Source of the DNA: Verrucomicrobiota bacterium
GTDB lineage: Bacteria; Verrucomicrobiota; Verrucomicrobiia; Opitutales; Intestinicryptomonadaceae
Assembly (NCBI GenBank): GCA_003343565.1
Contig: QALA01000078.1
Span: 1-63,156 of the forward strand
Direction of reading: 5' to 3'
DNA: 63,156 nt
The notes under the pieces are model-generated. The model was not told the origin of the DNA. It did no database searches and worked only from the letters and a program-made list of their open reading frames with translations. This document shows, in pieces, positions 9,570 to 18,847 of the stretch (positions are counted from its first letter, which is position 1; the number at the start of each line of letters is the position of its first letter). Position numbers and translations under genes: made by a program.

Positions 9570-11648
9570 TCACTTTTTTGCAACGTCCGTTATCCCCGGC
9601 TTAAAATTCAATATCGTGCGGACAATCCAGTTGTTTCCAAAATACTTGTCTACCTCCTGCATAGACCAGTATTCGACGTCGCCGACGGGAACCCTCGGCT
9701 TTAGCTCATACTGGCCGCCGGTCAAATTCCAATATCCGCGATCCGGCAGCGGCGTGCGAAAATACCAGCACGAGACCATATCGTTAAAGCGCGGCAGCGA
9801 GCCGTCCTGTATATTTTTCAGGTGCGGATATTTCGCCAAAAATATTTCCGAGTTGGCGTACTTGACCGCATGGGGATTTTTGTTTTTCCAATAATCGTTC
9901 CAACGCTCGTCCGACCACGGCAGCTGGCGGGCGGAAGCCTGGCAGTCTATAAACACATTCTCCTTGCTGACATTCCGCTTGCCCGCGTGTATGTAGATGG
10001 CCGCAAACGGCCCCACTTTCGTCCCCGTGCGGCAGAATATATTTTTTTCGATGAGCACGTCGCCCGATCCGTCGTCGACATAGACGCCGCACATCATGGA
10101 ATGCGTCTTTTCCTCGCTCTCTGTGAAGAAATTTCCCCTTATGACATTGCCCGCGCTCTGCGGAGAGCGGCCGGAATATATTATGCCCATGTCGTGAAAA
10201 TCGCGGCAGCAACGCTCAAACCTATTGAACTCTATCGTGTGTTCCGAACCGCCATAGCCGACGGACTGGTGGGTCTGGTCGTGAAAATAGCAGTGGCTTA
10301 TGAAGCCCCCAACGCCGGTGACGTTAGCCTGGGCGGCGTATGACTTGTTCCAGCGACAGTTGTTGAAAAATTCGCAGTTCTCGATGCGGTTGTGGGAGGG
10401 CAGAAGCTTGGAGAAATTGCCCCCGTGAAGCCTCACCCCGCCGTCGCCCGTATCGAACACCCTGCATCTGCGGACAACATTGTTCGTGCGGGCCAGCTCC
10501 TCTTTGCTGCGGTTGTCAACGGGGGCGGCGTCTATGGCGACGGCATTCCTGCCGAGATTGAAAAATTCGCAGTCCTCAACCACAACCCTGTCGCACTTTT
10601 TGCCGCGAATCGCGGTGCTGCAGCAGGCGGTGAATTTGAGCCCCGACACGGAAAGCCCGTCTATATTTTTCAAATCGAACAGCGGCTTGTCCAACAGAGA
10701 GAAGTCGAAATAGGCGCCGGCCGCGGGCGGGCATTTGAGCATCACGTAAAATAGGAGATTCTCCCTGTCTATAAAATACTCCCCGTCGGCGTCGATCTCC
10801 TCAAACAGGTTCACCGCATGATACGCGTTTACGTCGAGCTTCTTTTTGGCGGTGGTTATCCCCCACGGCAGAAGCGTCTTGATGTGGACGGTCTTGTCGG
10901 CGGGGTCGATTTTGTCAACCTCAACCGAACCGTAAAGCCAGCCGGGATTGAATATCCCGACCAAAAGATAGCCCTTCGCCCCCGCCCAGCGTTCGTGGCG
11001 CATATCCGAATAGCGCATGATTCCGCCGATTTTGGCCTGCCCCGGCTTGTTCTTTTCGGGCTCGGCAGTCTTCCAGCCGCCGTCCGGAACCTCGCCTATT
11101 TTTATCGAAGCGTTGCCGTTGGGATAGCGCGCCAGAGTCAGTTCTCCCCCGCTGTAAAAGGCCTCCGTCGCCATGGGAGCGTCGCCATGAAGGGGAATCT
11201 TGGTGACGGGCACGACCTTTTTAACCCCGAATTTTTTTAGGTCTATGCCGTAAAGTTTGCCCTCCGCATCGGCCGAAATCCTTTTCAACAAAGCCTTGTT
11301 TGTGACCTCGACAAGATTTTCCGCCCCGATTCTAATGCCGCCGATAAGCGTGGCGTTCTTGCCCTCCGCCCGAATCTTCAAAGAGGCGGAGGCGTTCGGA
11401 TAGCCGTCCATTTCAACTCCCGTATCCGGGTGGAAATATTCGCCGTCCGCAAGTATTATTTCCGCCGACTCGCCCGATTTCTTGGCCGCCTCATACGCGG
11501 CTTTGAGCGTTCCGAACGGATTGTCTTTCGCGCCGGTCGCACTCGCGTCAACGCCTTTTGGCGACACATAAAAAATATTGGCACCAAACGCGGCGCACGA
11601 AAATGCGGACAAACAGGCCAAAAGCGAAAGTTGTTTTTTTATCATCAT
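9570..11648 (-). CDS. Secreted right-handed parallel beta-helix protein, probable polysaccharide-active enzyme
   Basis: A 692-residue exported protein with signal peptide (LSLLACLSAFSCAAFGA). The mature part starts with the pattern NIFYVSPKGVDAS, DNPFGTLKAAYEAA and EIILADGEYF, which is the usual opening of right-handed parallel beta-helix enzymes of the pectate lyase superfold. The middle holds many short coils of the type NNVVRRCRVFDTGDGGVRLHG and NRIENCEFFNN. The family includes polysaccharide lyases and glycoside hydrolases such as GH141; I cannot decide between them. It is the first gene of the minus-strand operon that continues, after 185 bases, with the GH-A lipoprotein. GGGGAAG precedes two adjacent ATG codons (11648 and 11645), so the start is uncertain by one codon. 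Confidence 0.8.
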   Translation of the reverse strand: MMIKKQLSLLACLSAFSCAAFGANIFYVSPKGVDASATGAKDNPFGTLKAAYEAAKKSGESAEIILADGEYFHPDTGVEMDGYPNASASLKIRAEGKNATLIGGIRIGAENLVEVTNKALLKRISADAEGKLYGIDLKKFGVKKVVPVTKIPLHGDAPMATEAFYSGGELTLARYPNGNASIKIGEVPDGGWKTAEPEKNKPGQAKIGGIMRYSDMRHERWAGAKGYLLVGIFNPGWLYGSVEVDKIDPADKTVHIKTLLPWGITTAKKKLDVNAYHAVNLFEEIDADGEYFIDRENLLFYVMLKCPPAAGAYFDFSLLDKPLFDLKNIDGLSVSGLKFTACCSTAIRGKKCDRVVVEDCEFFNLGRNAVAIDAAPVDNRSKEELARTNNVVRRCRVFDTGDGGVRLHGGNFSKLLPSHNRIENCEFFNNCRWNKSYAAQANVTGVGGFISHCYFHDQTHQSVGYGGSEHTIEFNRFERCCRDFHDMGIIYSGRSPQSAGNVIRGNFFTESEEKTHSMMCGVYVDDGSGDVLIEKNIFCRTGTKVGPFAAIYIHAGKRNVSKENVFIDCQASARQLPWSDERWNDYWKNKNPHAVKYANSEIFLAKYPHLKNIQDGSLPRFNDMVSCWYFRTPLPDRGYWNLTGGQYELKPRVPVGDVEYWSMQEVDKYFGNNWIVRTILNFKPGITDVAKK

Positions 11649-12037
11649 TTCTTCCCCAAACAGAATTCAAATTAAGTTGTTTTATGATAATCTCGATGAG
11701 TCTGTTGCGTCAAACAAAAAATACGCGCAATGACTGAGCAATGGCCGCGCGACGCCCGGATTCGGCGAACGCCGCAAAAATCAAACAGCCGAAACGCAAA
11801 AAAATTGGCAGACGATTTTCAGGCAATCCAAAACGCGGAAATACACCTGTGCGAACGGCGGGTTTGGAAAGCGGCACGCATGGACAATTCAAAACGCAGA
11901 GCGGCACTCGCGCATTCGATACGCAAATTTTTTTTTGCGCCCAAGCCCCGCGGAGCGGAATAGTGCGCCTGTTCGCCGTAAGCGGACCGGGAAAAAGCGT
12001 GCGAAATCCCAAATTTCACGCGCGCTGCAAATGCCCG
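11649..12037. other. Intergenic, promoter region and noncoding DNA
   Basis: The AT-rich stretch at roughly 11650-11720 is the likely promoter region of the beta-helix/GH/PD40 operon. The rest shows no gene; it leads into the repeats at 12038-12707. Confidence 0.4.
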
Positions 12038-12377
12038 ATTTGCGCAAACGCCTCCGCTCTTGCGCCCGCACCTTGCTGGCGCACAAAAAATGATACGGCG
12101 CGCATAACACGGCTTGCGCGGCAATTCTTCAACACCCCCAAATTTATTTGCGCCGAATGCGGCAATTCCGAACGGAAAAAAACTTACCGGCAATCTTCGG
12201 GAAAATGCAAAACGGCAAAGTCGCAGGACAAGCGGACTTCGCGTATTTTCGGAACAAGAATTTTTTACGCGCGCAAAGCGAAAAAAACCGCTCCGGACAC
12301 AGTCGGCGCAGATTCGCATTTTCCCGCCAAGAAAACCCAATTCGGAAACTCATACCTTGCGCACGCGCCCAAACTTA
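12038..12377. repeat. Degenerate tandem repeat, unit A (~340 bp)
   Basis: The core at 12038-12175 is nearly identical to 12378-12516 (140 bases, a handful of differences), an offset of 340 bases. The second half of the unit, 12304-12387, closely matches 12620-12707, which includes the last 38 bases of plsC. Open frames inside the repeat have no protein-like composition, so I read it as noncoding. Confidence 0.8.
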
Positions 12378-12707
12378 ATTTGCGCGAACGCCTCCGCTCT
12401 TGCGCCCGCACCTTGCGGGGACGCAAAAAAGGATACGGCGCGCATAACACGGCTTGCGCGGCGATTCTTCAACACCCCCAAAATTTATTTGCGCCGAATG
12501 CGGCAATTCCGAACGGCGAAAAATTCGCGCTCAATTTTTGGGCAATAGAAATGGCGAGCGCATTTTTTACATTCGCAGCATTAAATCTTTTCGCATGCCG
12601 GGAAAGCCCGGCGCGCGCCGCGCGCAGATTCGCGTTTTTCCCGCCGAAAAAAAATCCGGTTCAAAAAACCTATACTTCGCGCACGCGCGGAGGCTTGATT
12701 TGCGCAA
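12378..12707. repeat. Degenerate tandem repeat, unit B, running into plsC 3' end
   Basis: Second unit of the same array. Its right part (12620-12707) contains the real plsC stop region. The corresponding part of unit A (12304-12387) is thus a decayed copy of the plsC tail plus the bases downstream of it. This points to tandem duplication of the plsC 3' flank. Confidence 0.75.
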
Positions 12708-13326
12708 GTTTTTCCATAATCGCGTCCACAATAATCTGCGCTCTGTCGGGAGAATCCCTGCCGGGATCTATCTGCGACGGATCCACGGGCGCGCCCGCGC
12801 AAAGCACTATCCGCCTGCCGCCGCGAAGCGCATTGGAGCGCGGCAAGACCTCCTCAAAACCGAACGAGCGCACCGGCAAAATGGGAATGCCGGCCTTTAT
12901 GGCTATCAGTCCCGCGCCCGCCTTGCCGCGCTGAAGCCTGCCGTCCGGGCTGCGCGTGCCCTCCGGAAATATTATCACGCTCGCCCCCTCTCCGACGCGA
13001 CGCAAAACTTCGCGAAACGTGCTCAAATTGCCGGAATCGCCGCGCTTTACGGGAATCGCGTTCAGCTTTCTAAAGAGCGGCCCCGTGACCCGCCCGTTCA
13101 TCAGGGTGTCGCGCGCGACGGCGCACAGCGAGGTCTCATGGTAAAAGCCCATCGCGGTCGGGTCGAGAAAGCTGACATGGTTGCCTATGAGAATGCACGG
13201 AGTCTGCGGCACGTTTTCATACCCGCAAAGCTCCACGCGGCCGAACGTGTCGCAGACAATCGCAAAAAAATTCCACCATGCCTTGTAAACATAGCGGCCC
13301 TTGAACTTAAAATATCTGACTCTCAT
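12670..13326 (-). CDS. plsC: 1-acyl-sn-glycerol-3-phosphate acyltransferase
   Basis: A 218-residue membrane-associated acyltransferase that makes phosphatidic acid from lysophosphatidic acid. The HX4D motif is in NHVSFLDPTAMG, the glycerophosphate-binding motif is FPEGTRSPDG, and KRGDSGNLS and IPILPVRSFGFE occupy the expected later positions. The start at 13326 (MRVRYFKFKGRYV) gives a four-base ATGA overlap with the end of aroA-cmk, which is a strong sign of translational coupling; a longer frame to 13422 would run deep into that gene. Its 3' end lies in a tandem repeat. Confidence 0.9.
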   Translation of the reverse strand: MRVRYFKFKGRYVYKAWWNFFAIVCDTFGRVELCGYENVPQTPCILIGNHVSFLDPTAMGFYHETSLCAVARDTLMNGRVTGPLFRKLNAIPVKRGDSGNLSTFREVLRRVGEGASVIIFPEGTRSPDGRLQRGKAGAGLIAIKAGIPILPVRSFGFEEVLPRSNALRGGRRIVLCAGAPVDPSQIDPGRDSPDRAQIIVDAIMEKLAQIKPPRVREV

Positions 13327-15329
13327 CTCGACTGCGACTCCAATATGAGCGAAAGCGTCTTGGCGACGACCTCCTCCTTCGTCATGTGCGAGGTGTCTAT
13401 TTTCACCGCGCCTTCGGCGCACACCAGCGGCGCCGTTTTGCGCGACCTATCCATGGCGTCGCGCTTTGTAATCGAATCCGAAATTCCCTCCTTTGCGCGG
13501 CGGCCGGCGCGCGTGGCCTCGTCGGCGTCGAGAAATATTTTGACGTCCGCGTCGGGAAAAATCACCGAGCCGATGTCGCGCCCTTCCATAATCAGCCCTC
13601 CAAATCCGTTTTTGCGGGCGAAGTCCGCCATGGAGCGCTGGTAGTTTTTCAGGAATCCGCGCACCTGAGCCAAAGCTGCGAATCCGGCCACATTTTCGTT
13701 CACGCGGCGGCTGCGTATGAGGGAGTCGTCCGCGAGATCCCCGTTCAGCGTCATGCGCGCGCTGCCGCCCTCTATGACGGCGCCCAATTTAAGTTCGCTC
13801 AGCACGCCTTCAATCGCGGACACGTCGGACGGCGCAATGCCGCGCTCCAAAAGCCCGAACGCGACGGTCCTGTAATGCGCGCCCGTATCGACATGCAGAT
13901 AGCCCAACGCCTTCGAGCACTCGCGCGAGACCGACGACTTCCCCACGGCCGCCCCTCCGTCCACGGCTACCGTTGCGAACTTTTCCGAATCCGCGCGAGC
14001 GCGGTCGAGCCTCTCGAAGAAGTCGGGCCAAGTCTTGGAGACGCACTCCGGGTTTTCAATCTCGATCCAGCAGTCCGGGCCGAGATTGACGCAGCCGGCA
14101 ATCGAGAACGCCATGGCAATCCGATGGTCGTCATAGGTGCGTATCTCCGCGGGAGCGGCGGCCGCCCTGCGGGCGAGTTCGTCGGGATTCGGGGGAGTTA
14201 TTCGCACGGAGCCTTCCGCCTCCCGCGCGTCCGCGCCGAGCTTTGAAAGCTCCGCGCAGACCGCCGCAATCCTGTCCGTCTCCTGCGCGCGCGTATGGGC
14301 TATTCCGCAAATTTCGACGGGCGAATCCAGAAGCGGCGCGGCGGCGGCCAGAGTCAGGAATGTGTCCGATATGGCGTTGAAGTCGAACCCGTGTCTGCAA
14401 AGGCGCGCGCGGCCTCCGGGAACGGAGGAGATTACGAGCATGTCGCCGCCGACCGGCGCGAGCCTCGCCAACCCCGCCTCCTCAAGCACGCGGAGAAAAT
14501 CGGCGTCGCCCTGAAGCCGGCACTCTCCGAAACGCCGGAGCAAAACCGCCCCGCCCGTCAGCGCCGCCAACATCGCAAAATAAGACGCCGCGGTCGCGTC
14601 CGGCTCAACCGAATACGAGCGTCTCCCGTCCGCCGCGGCTTTCGCCGGCTCCGCCGAAAACCTCCCGCCGCCCAAAGAGCGCGCGCAAAGCCCGAACTGC
14701 CCCATTTGGGCGAGAGTCATGGCGACAAACGGCAGCGACACCGTCGCCCCCTCAAGCCGGATTTCGGCGGGGGTGTCGGCAAACGGGGCCGCCATGAGGA
14801 GCGCGGAAAGAATCTGGCTGGAGGCCGAAGCGTCCGCGCGAATTTCGCCGCCGCGCAATCCGCCCGCGAACATTTTGAACGGAAAGCAGTCCGGCTTCCC
14901 AAAAAACTCGAAGCGCGACCCCTGATCGCGAAGGGAGTCGAACAGGCCCTTCATCGGGCGCGAATACATCGCCCGGTCGGAATCGAAAGAGTAGACTCCG
15001 CCCGCCCGCAGGGCCGCCGCCGCCGTCACAAAGCGCGCCGCAGTGCCCGCATTGCCGACGAACAAATCCGCCGAAGGCGCAAACTCCCGCGCGCCGCCCG
15101 AAACGATTTCGACGGCTCTCTCTTCCTCATGCAAATCCGTCCGGCAGCCGAGCCTCGAAAGGCAGTCGGCCATAATCAGCGTGTCGCGCGAAAAGAGCGC
15201 GCCCTCAAGCCTCGCGCGCCCGCCAGTCAGCGCGGCAAGTATCATCGCCCTGTTCGTCACGCTTTTGGAGCCTGGCAAATTGACAGCCGCGCGGCACCCG
15301 TTTCGGAAAACTTCTATCTTTTTACCCAT
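13323..15329 (-). CDS. aroA-cmk: Fused 3-phosphoshikimate 1-carboxyvinyltransferase / cytidylate kinase
   Basis: One 668-residue chain with two enzymes. Residues 1 to about 440 are EPSP synthase (shikimate pathway, step six): LPGSKSVTNRAM, GNAGTAARFV, SRPMKGLFDSL, EPDATAASYF and DDHRIAMAFSIAG are all present. Residues from about 450 onward are cytidylate kinase: the P-loop GGAAVGKSS with Lys464, then HVDTGAHYRTVA, MEGRDIGSVIFPDA and SITKRDAMDRSR. Such fusions are known in databases. The start at 15329 (MGKKIEVF) marks the beginning of EPSPS homology; a longer in-frame extension runs into tyrA and has no relatives. tyrA ends 20 bases upstream and plsC overlaps the stop by four bases, so the three form one operon. 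Confidence 0.93.
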   Translation of the reverse strand: MGKKIEVFRNGCRAAVNLPGSKSVTNRAMILAALTGGRARLEGALFSRDTLIMADCLSRLGCRTDLHEEERAVEIVSGGAREFAPSADLFVGNAGTAARFVTAAAALRAGGVYSFDSDRAMYSRPMKGLFDSLRDQGSRFEFFGKPDCFPFKMFAGGLRGGEIRADASASSQILSALLMAAPFADTPAEIRLEGATVSLPFVAMTLAQMGQFGLCARSLGGGRFSAEPAKAAADGRRSYSVEPDATAASYFAMLAALTGGAVLLRRFGECRLQGDADFLRVLEEAGLARLAPVGGDMLVISSVPGGRARLCRHGFDFNAISDTFLTLAAAAPLLDSPVEICGIAHTRAQETDRIAAVCAELSKLGADAREAEGSVRITPPNPDELARRAAAAPAEIRTYDDHRIAMAFSIAGCVNLGPDCWIEIENPECVSKTWPDFFERLDRARADSEKFATVAVDGGAAVGKSSVSRECSKALGYLHVDTGAHYRTVAFGLLERGIAPSDVSAIEGVLSELKLGAVIEGGSARMTLNGDLADDSLIRSRRVNENVAGFAALAQVRGFLKNYQRSMADFARKNGFGGLIMEGRDIGSVIFPDADVKIFLDADEATRAGRRAKEGISDSITKRDAMDRSRKTAPLVCAEGAVKIDTSHMTKEEVVAKTLSLILESQSR

Positions 15330-15349
15330 TGAAGAAACGCCAATTTTCG

Positions 15350-16237
15350 TCAAGACGCGCCGCCGAGTTTGTCGCGGTAGGCCTTGGCGTCGCGCAAAGC
15401 CGCCGCAATGGAGGAAAAGTTGCCGGAGTCGAAATCGGAAATCAGCGAATCCAGACACGCCCGGTACTCCTTCAGAGCGGCGGTTATCTCGGCGCGGTTG
15501 TCCATGCATATCGCGTCCCAGATGTCGGGCGAGCCGGATACGACGCGCGTGCAGTCCCGAAATCCCGGCCCGGCGAACTGCAAGGCGAAATCCCCCAGCG
15601 ACTTTTCCACCGCGCGGCAAAGAGTGCCTGCCAGCATGTGCGGCGCATGGCTGACATGCGCGACAATCCTGTCGTGCTCGGCGGGCAAAAGCTCCTCGAC
15701 GCGCATTCCGAGAGACTCCCAAAATTCGCGCACTAACGCCGCCGAATCCGCTCCGGAAGCGCCGCACGGGGAGATTATGCACACCCTTCCGTCAAAAATC
15801 CTTCCGTCGGCAAAATCCACGCCGATTTTTTCCGAACCGGCCATCGGGTGCGACCCCACGAAGTCCGCCCCCGAACCGGCCAGCGCCGCCGAACAATCGC
15901 GGCAAATGGCGGATTTCACGCTGCCGACGTCCGTCACGACCGCGCCGGGCTTCAGATGCGGGACAATCTCGCCGACAATAGAGGCAATTGTGTCTGTCGG
16001 AGTGCACACCACTGTCAAATCCGCGCCGGAAACGGCCTGAGAGGGAGTCTCGCAGACTTCGTCGAAAATCCGCGCCATCTGCGAGCACTTGAGCCGCGTG
16101 GACTCGCTGCGCGACCACACCGACACCGCGACCGCCTTCCCCAGGCTCCCAAAGCCCCGCTCCTTGAGGGCCGCCGCAATGGAGCCGCCCAACAGCCCCG
16201 CTCCGAGCACGGCCACCTTTTCAACGCCCGTATTCAT
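15350..16237 (-). CDS. tyrA: Prephenate dehydrogenase
   Basis: A 295-residue cytoplasmic enzyme of tyrosine biosynthesis, converting prephenate to 4-hydroxyphenylpyruvate with NAD(P)+. The N-terminal Rossmann motif is VAVLGAGLLGGSIA; HPMAGSEK, VTDVGSVKS and HVSHAPHMLAG are typical TyrA motifs. No fused ACT or chorismate mutase domain is seen. A start at 16237 (MNTGVEKV) fits the family; an in-frame ATG six codons earlier is possible. It is the first gene of the operon with aroA-cmk and plsC, and is divergent from the exonuclease gene, leaving about 100 AT-rich bases for both promoters. Confidence 0.92.
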   Translation of the reverse strand: MNTGVEKVAVLGAGLLGGSIAAALKERGFGSLGKAVAVSVWSRSESTRLKCSQMARIFDEVCETPSQAVSGADLTVVCTPTDTIASIVGEIVPHLKPGAVVTDVGSVKSAICRDCSAALAGSGADFVGSHPMAGSEKIGVDFADGRIFDGRVCIISPCGASGADSAALVREFWESLGMRVEELLPAEHDRIVAHVSHAPHMLAGTLCRAVEKSLGDFALQFAGPGFRDCTRVVSGSPDIWDAICMDNRAEITAALKEYRACLDSLISDFDSGNFSSIAAALRDAKAYRDKLGGAS

Positions 16238-16336
16238 GTCCGAAAATAATTGCACTTTGCCCGCCGCCGCTCAACCAAAAAAGTTTTTTTCAAAAATATA
16301 TTGCAAAAAAAATCAATCTGCAAAATCCTAAAAAAA

Positions 16337-17218
16337 ATGGACGAGTGCTTTCTAATAGACGGCTTCAATCTCGGTTTCCGCTGCTTCTACGCGATGCCGG
16401 ACCTGTCGCGCGCGGACGGATTTCCGACGGGAGCCCTGCACGCGTTCTTTGCCAGCCTTCTGAAACTGTCCATGACGGACGCCCCGCACGACACCTGCGT
16501 ATTCTTCGACAAGGGCGGCTCCGCCAGACACAGGGAAATATACCCCGAATACAAGGCCAACCGCGCGCAGACGCCCGACAACCTCCGCCGCCAGATTCCG
16601 GCCATGAAGGACTTGTGCTCCCTGTTCGGCTTCGACCCGTGCGAAATGGACGGAATTGAAGCCGACGACCTCATCGCCAGCGCGACCGCCAAACTGCGCG
16701 AAACCGGCCGCAAAGTGACGATAGTAAGCGCGGACAAGGACTTCGCCCAGCTAATCTGCCCCAACGTGCGCCAGCTTCTGCCGCCCTCCGGAAAGAACAA
16801 GGATTGGACGGAGCTCGACCTCATCGGCGTAAAGACGAAGTTCGGCGTCGCGCCCGCGCAGATTCCGGATTTTCTCGCGCTGGTGGGGGATTCGGCCGAC
16901 AACATTCCCGGAATAAGCGGAGTCGGGCCGAAAACCGCCGCAAAGTGGATTAAGGATTTCGGCGACGTAGACACCATCATACGCCGCTGTGACTGGCTCA
17001 AGCCGGAAAAGTTCCGCGCCGCCGTGCGCGAGAATGCGGATCTGTTGCGCAGAAATCTCCGGCTCGTGACGGCGGACTCCTCGCTGGAAATGGACATTCC
17101 GCAACCCGGCCGCCCGAACTTCCCGGAAATAGTGAAATTTCTGGAAGAAATGGAAATGAAAAAGTCCGTCATAGCCCTGCGCAAATTTGCGCGGGAGCTT
17201 TTCGGCGAGGAATTGTAG
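16337..17218 (+). CDS. 5'-3' exonuclease (Pol I exonuclease-domain-like)
   Basis: A 293-residue stand-alone flap/5'-3' exonuclease. It begins with LIDGFNLGFRCFYAMP, has the acidic metal-binding segments GIEADDLIAS and VSADKDFAQL, and the helix-hairpin-helix part FLALVGDSADNIPGISGVGPKTAAKWI, here read in pieces. This is the fold of the N-terminal domain of DNA polymerase I and of ExoIX/Xni-type proteins, with a role in Okazaki fragment or flap processing. The start at 16337 follows an A-rich stretch and matches where homology begins; the upstream extension to 16250 is not family-like. Confidence 0.88.
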   Translation: MDECFLIDGFNLGFRCFYAMPDLSRADGFPTGALHAFFASLLKLSMTDAPHDTCVFFDKGGSARHREIYPEYKANRAQTPDNLRRQIPAMKDLCSLFGFDPCEMDGIEADDLIASATAKLRETGRKVTIVSADKDFAQLICPNVRQLLPPSGKNKDWTELDLIGVKTKFGVAPAQIPDFLALVGDSADNIPGISGVGPKTAAKWIKDFGDVDTIIRRCDWLKPEKFRAAVRENADLLRRNLRLVTADSSLEMDIPQPGRPNFPEIVKFLEEMEMKKSVIALRKFARELFGEEL

Positions 17219-17370
17219 AGCTTCCCCGCCGCGAAATTTTGCAAATCGAAAAAATCGGCGCGCCGGAGATGCGCCCCGAAAACGCGTCCCGGCCGGGGCG
17301 CGCGGACACTTCTCCTACTTTGGCTGAAAACCTCATTTGCGAAAAAAACCGCAAACCGCAACGGGCATAA

Positions 17371-18255
17371 ATGCACGACATATGGAATCCATGGCACGGC
17401 TGCGCAAAGAAGAGCGAGGGTTGCGCAAACTGCTACATGTACTTTCTCGACCGCATGAGAAATTCCGATCCCGAACGGGTGTTCAAGGTGAAGGACAACT
17501 TCGACTATCCCCTGAAAAAAGACCGGAACGGAGAATACAAAGTGCGAAGCGCGGAAACGCTGAGAGTATGCATGACCTCAGATTTCTTTTTGGAAGAGGC
17601 CGACGAGTGGAGGCCGGAGGCGTGGCAAATAATCTCGAAGCGCAGGGACGTAGTGTTCTTTCTGCTCACAAAGCGTCCGGAGCGCGTGCAAAAATGCCTC
17701 CCGCCCGACTGGGGTGACGGCTGGGAAAACGTATTCTTCAACGTCACGGCCGAAAACCAGAGGCGCGCCGACGAGCGCGTGCCGATTCTGCTTGAGCTTC
17801 CCTTCAAACACAAGGGAATCATGGTCGCCCCGTTCATAGGGAGGGTGTCGCTGGAGAGGTACCTCAAGGGCGGAAAAATAGAGCGCGTGGTCGCCGGCGG
17901 GGAAAACTACGACGGCTCCAGAATCTTGAGATGCGAATGGGTTGAGCTGCTGTACCGCGAATGCGTCGCAACCGATACGTCATTCTGCTTTATCGAGACC
18001 GGCAGCCGGTTTGAGAAGGACGGAAAAATCTACCGCATGCCGAACAAACGCCTGCAAAGCGTGATGGCCTTTCGATCGGGATTTCGGCATGCCGGGCGGA
18101 AGTTCGAATACAAGCTGGAATTTCCCCCCGTGCAGGCGGAATTGCTCGGCCAGACAAAGAGATATTCCCCGCACTTCGCCCCGCAATGTGCCGAATGCGG
18201 AAGCCGCCCAATCTGCAACGGCTGCGCGAATTGCCGCAAATGCGCGCAAATTTAA
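17371..18255 (+). CDS. DUF5131 (phage Gp37/Gp68-like) protein with Cys-rich C-terminal tail
   Basis: A 294-residue protein of the DUF5131 family, first known from mycobacteriophage Gp37/Gp68 and proposed to be radical-SAM-like. The N-terminal cluster is WNPWHGC...GCANCY (Cys11, Cys18, Cys21; CX6CX2C). Later family features are CMTSDFF, FFLLTKRPERV, NVTAENQRRADERVPILLELP and VVAGGENYDGSRILRCEW, read in segments. Unusual is the end: Cys273, 276, 282, 285, 288 and 291 (CX2CX5CX2CX2CX2C), which looks like a ferredoxin-type or zinc-binding tail. No phage genes surround it; a tRNA-Leu gene lies 215 bases away on the other strand. Biochemical function is not established. Start at 17371 fits the family N-terminus although no clear ribosome binding site is visible. 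Confidence 0.75.
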   Translation: MHDIWNPWHGCAKKSEGCANCYMYFLDRMRNSDPERVFKVKDNFDYPLKKDRNGEYKVRSAETLRVCMTSDFFLEEADEWRPEAWQIISKRRDVVFFLLTKRPERVQKCLPPDWGDGWENVFFNVTAENQRRADERVPILLELPFKHKGIMVAPFIGRVSLERYLKGGKIERVVAGGENYDGSRILRCEWVELLYRECVATDTSFCFIETGSRFEKDGKIYRMPNKRLQSVMAFRSGFRHAGRKFEYKLEFPPVQAELLGQTKRYSPHFAPQCAECGSRPICNGCANCRKCAQI

Positions 18256-18470
18256 ATCCGCCAATCGCGGCGAACTGCGGCGGGCGGCGGCTTGCCAGTC
18301 CGCGAAAGGGCGGCGCGTCGCAAAGTTTGACCTTAAAAAAAGCAAAGCGGCATTTGGAGATTGCCGGCGCAAAAATCGAAATCCGGAAGGCGGCGGCGCA
18401 AGAATCAAAAGACGGCGCAAATCGAAAAAGTCCCCCCGTCGCTCCGCATTTTTTTGCGGGGAGAAAAACT

Positions 18471-18556
18471 TGGTGCTCGGAACGGGAATCGAACCCGTAC
18501 GGCCGCAAGGCCAGCGGATTTTAAGTCCGCAGCGTCTACCGTTCCGCCACCCGAGC
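18471..18556 (-). tRNA. tRNA-Leu(UAA)
   Basis: On the minus strand the acceptor arm GCTCGGG pairs with TCCGAGC, followed by discriminator A and an encoded CCA (18471-18473). The anticodon stem GCGGA/TCCGC encloses the loop CTTAAAA, giving anticodon TAA. A class II variable arm (GGCCTTGCGGCC) and the T-loop GGTTCGATTCC are present. Length 86. Confidence 0.97.
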
Positions 18557-18847
18557 AAAATATTAAACAATCCCGAAATTTCCCCGCCCCGCAAAACTTT
18601 CAAATGCGAAGCGCCCTCGCGGGCGGAAAAATTTTTCGCCTAAACCAGTTGAGACGGGCACAAAAAGCTCCAAAAAAAAGGGCGCATTCCAACATGCAAA
18701 GAACATAAGCCTCGACGCGCAAGTCTCCAAAAGAGCGCAAAAATGTCAAAACAAAAGCGGCCCCCAAAGACGGAACGCCGACCGCATGCGAAAAAACGGC
18801 GCGAAAAAAATCCGAAGGCGAAGCCGAGTTTCCGCATGCGAAGCCGT

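Noticed and set aside
11741..13644. Plus-strand frames of about 397 codons through the repeat region and plsC
   Set aside because: They run through tandem repeats and the antisense of plsC/aroA-cmk and have biased Arg/Ala/Lys composition.
17371..18255. Prophage remnant because of the DUF5131 gene next to a tRNA
   Set aside because: No integrase, attachment repeat or other phage gene is visible around it.
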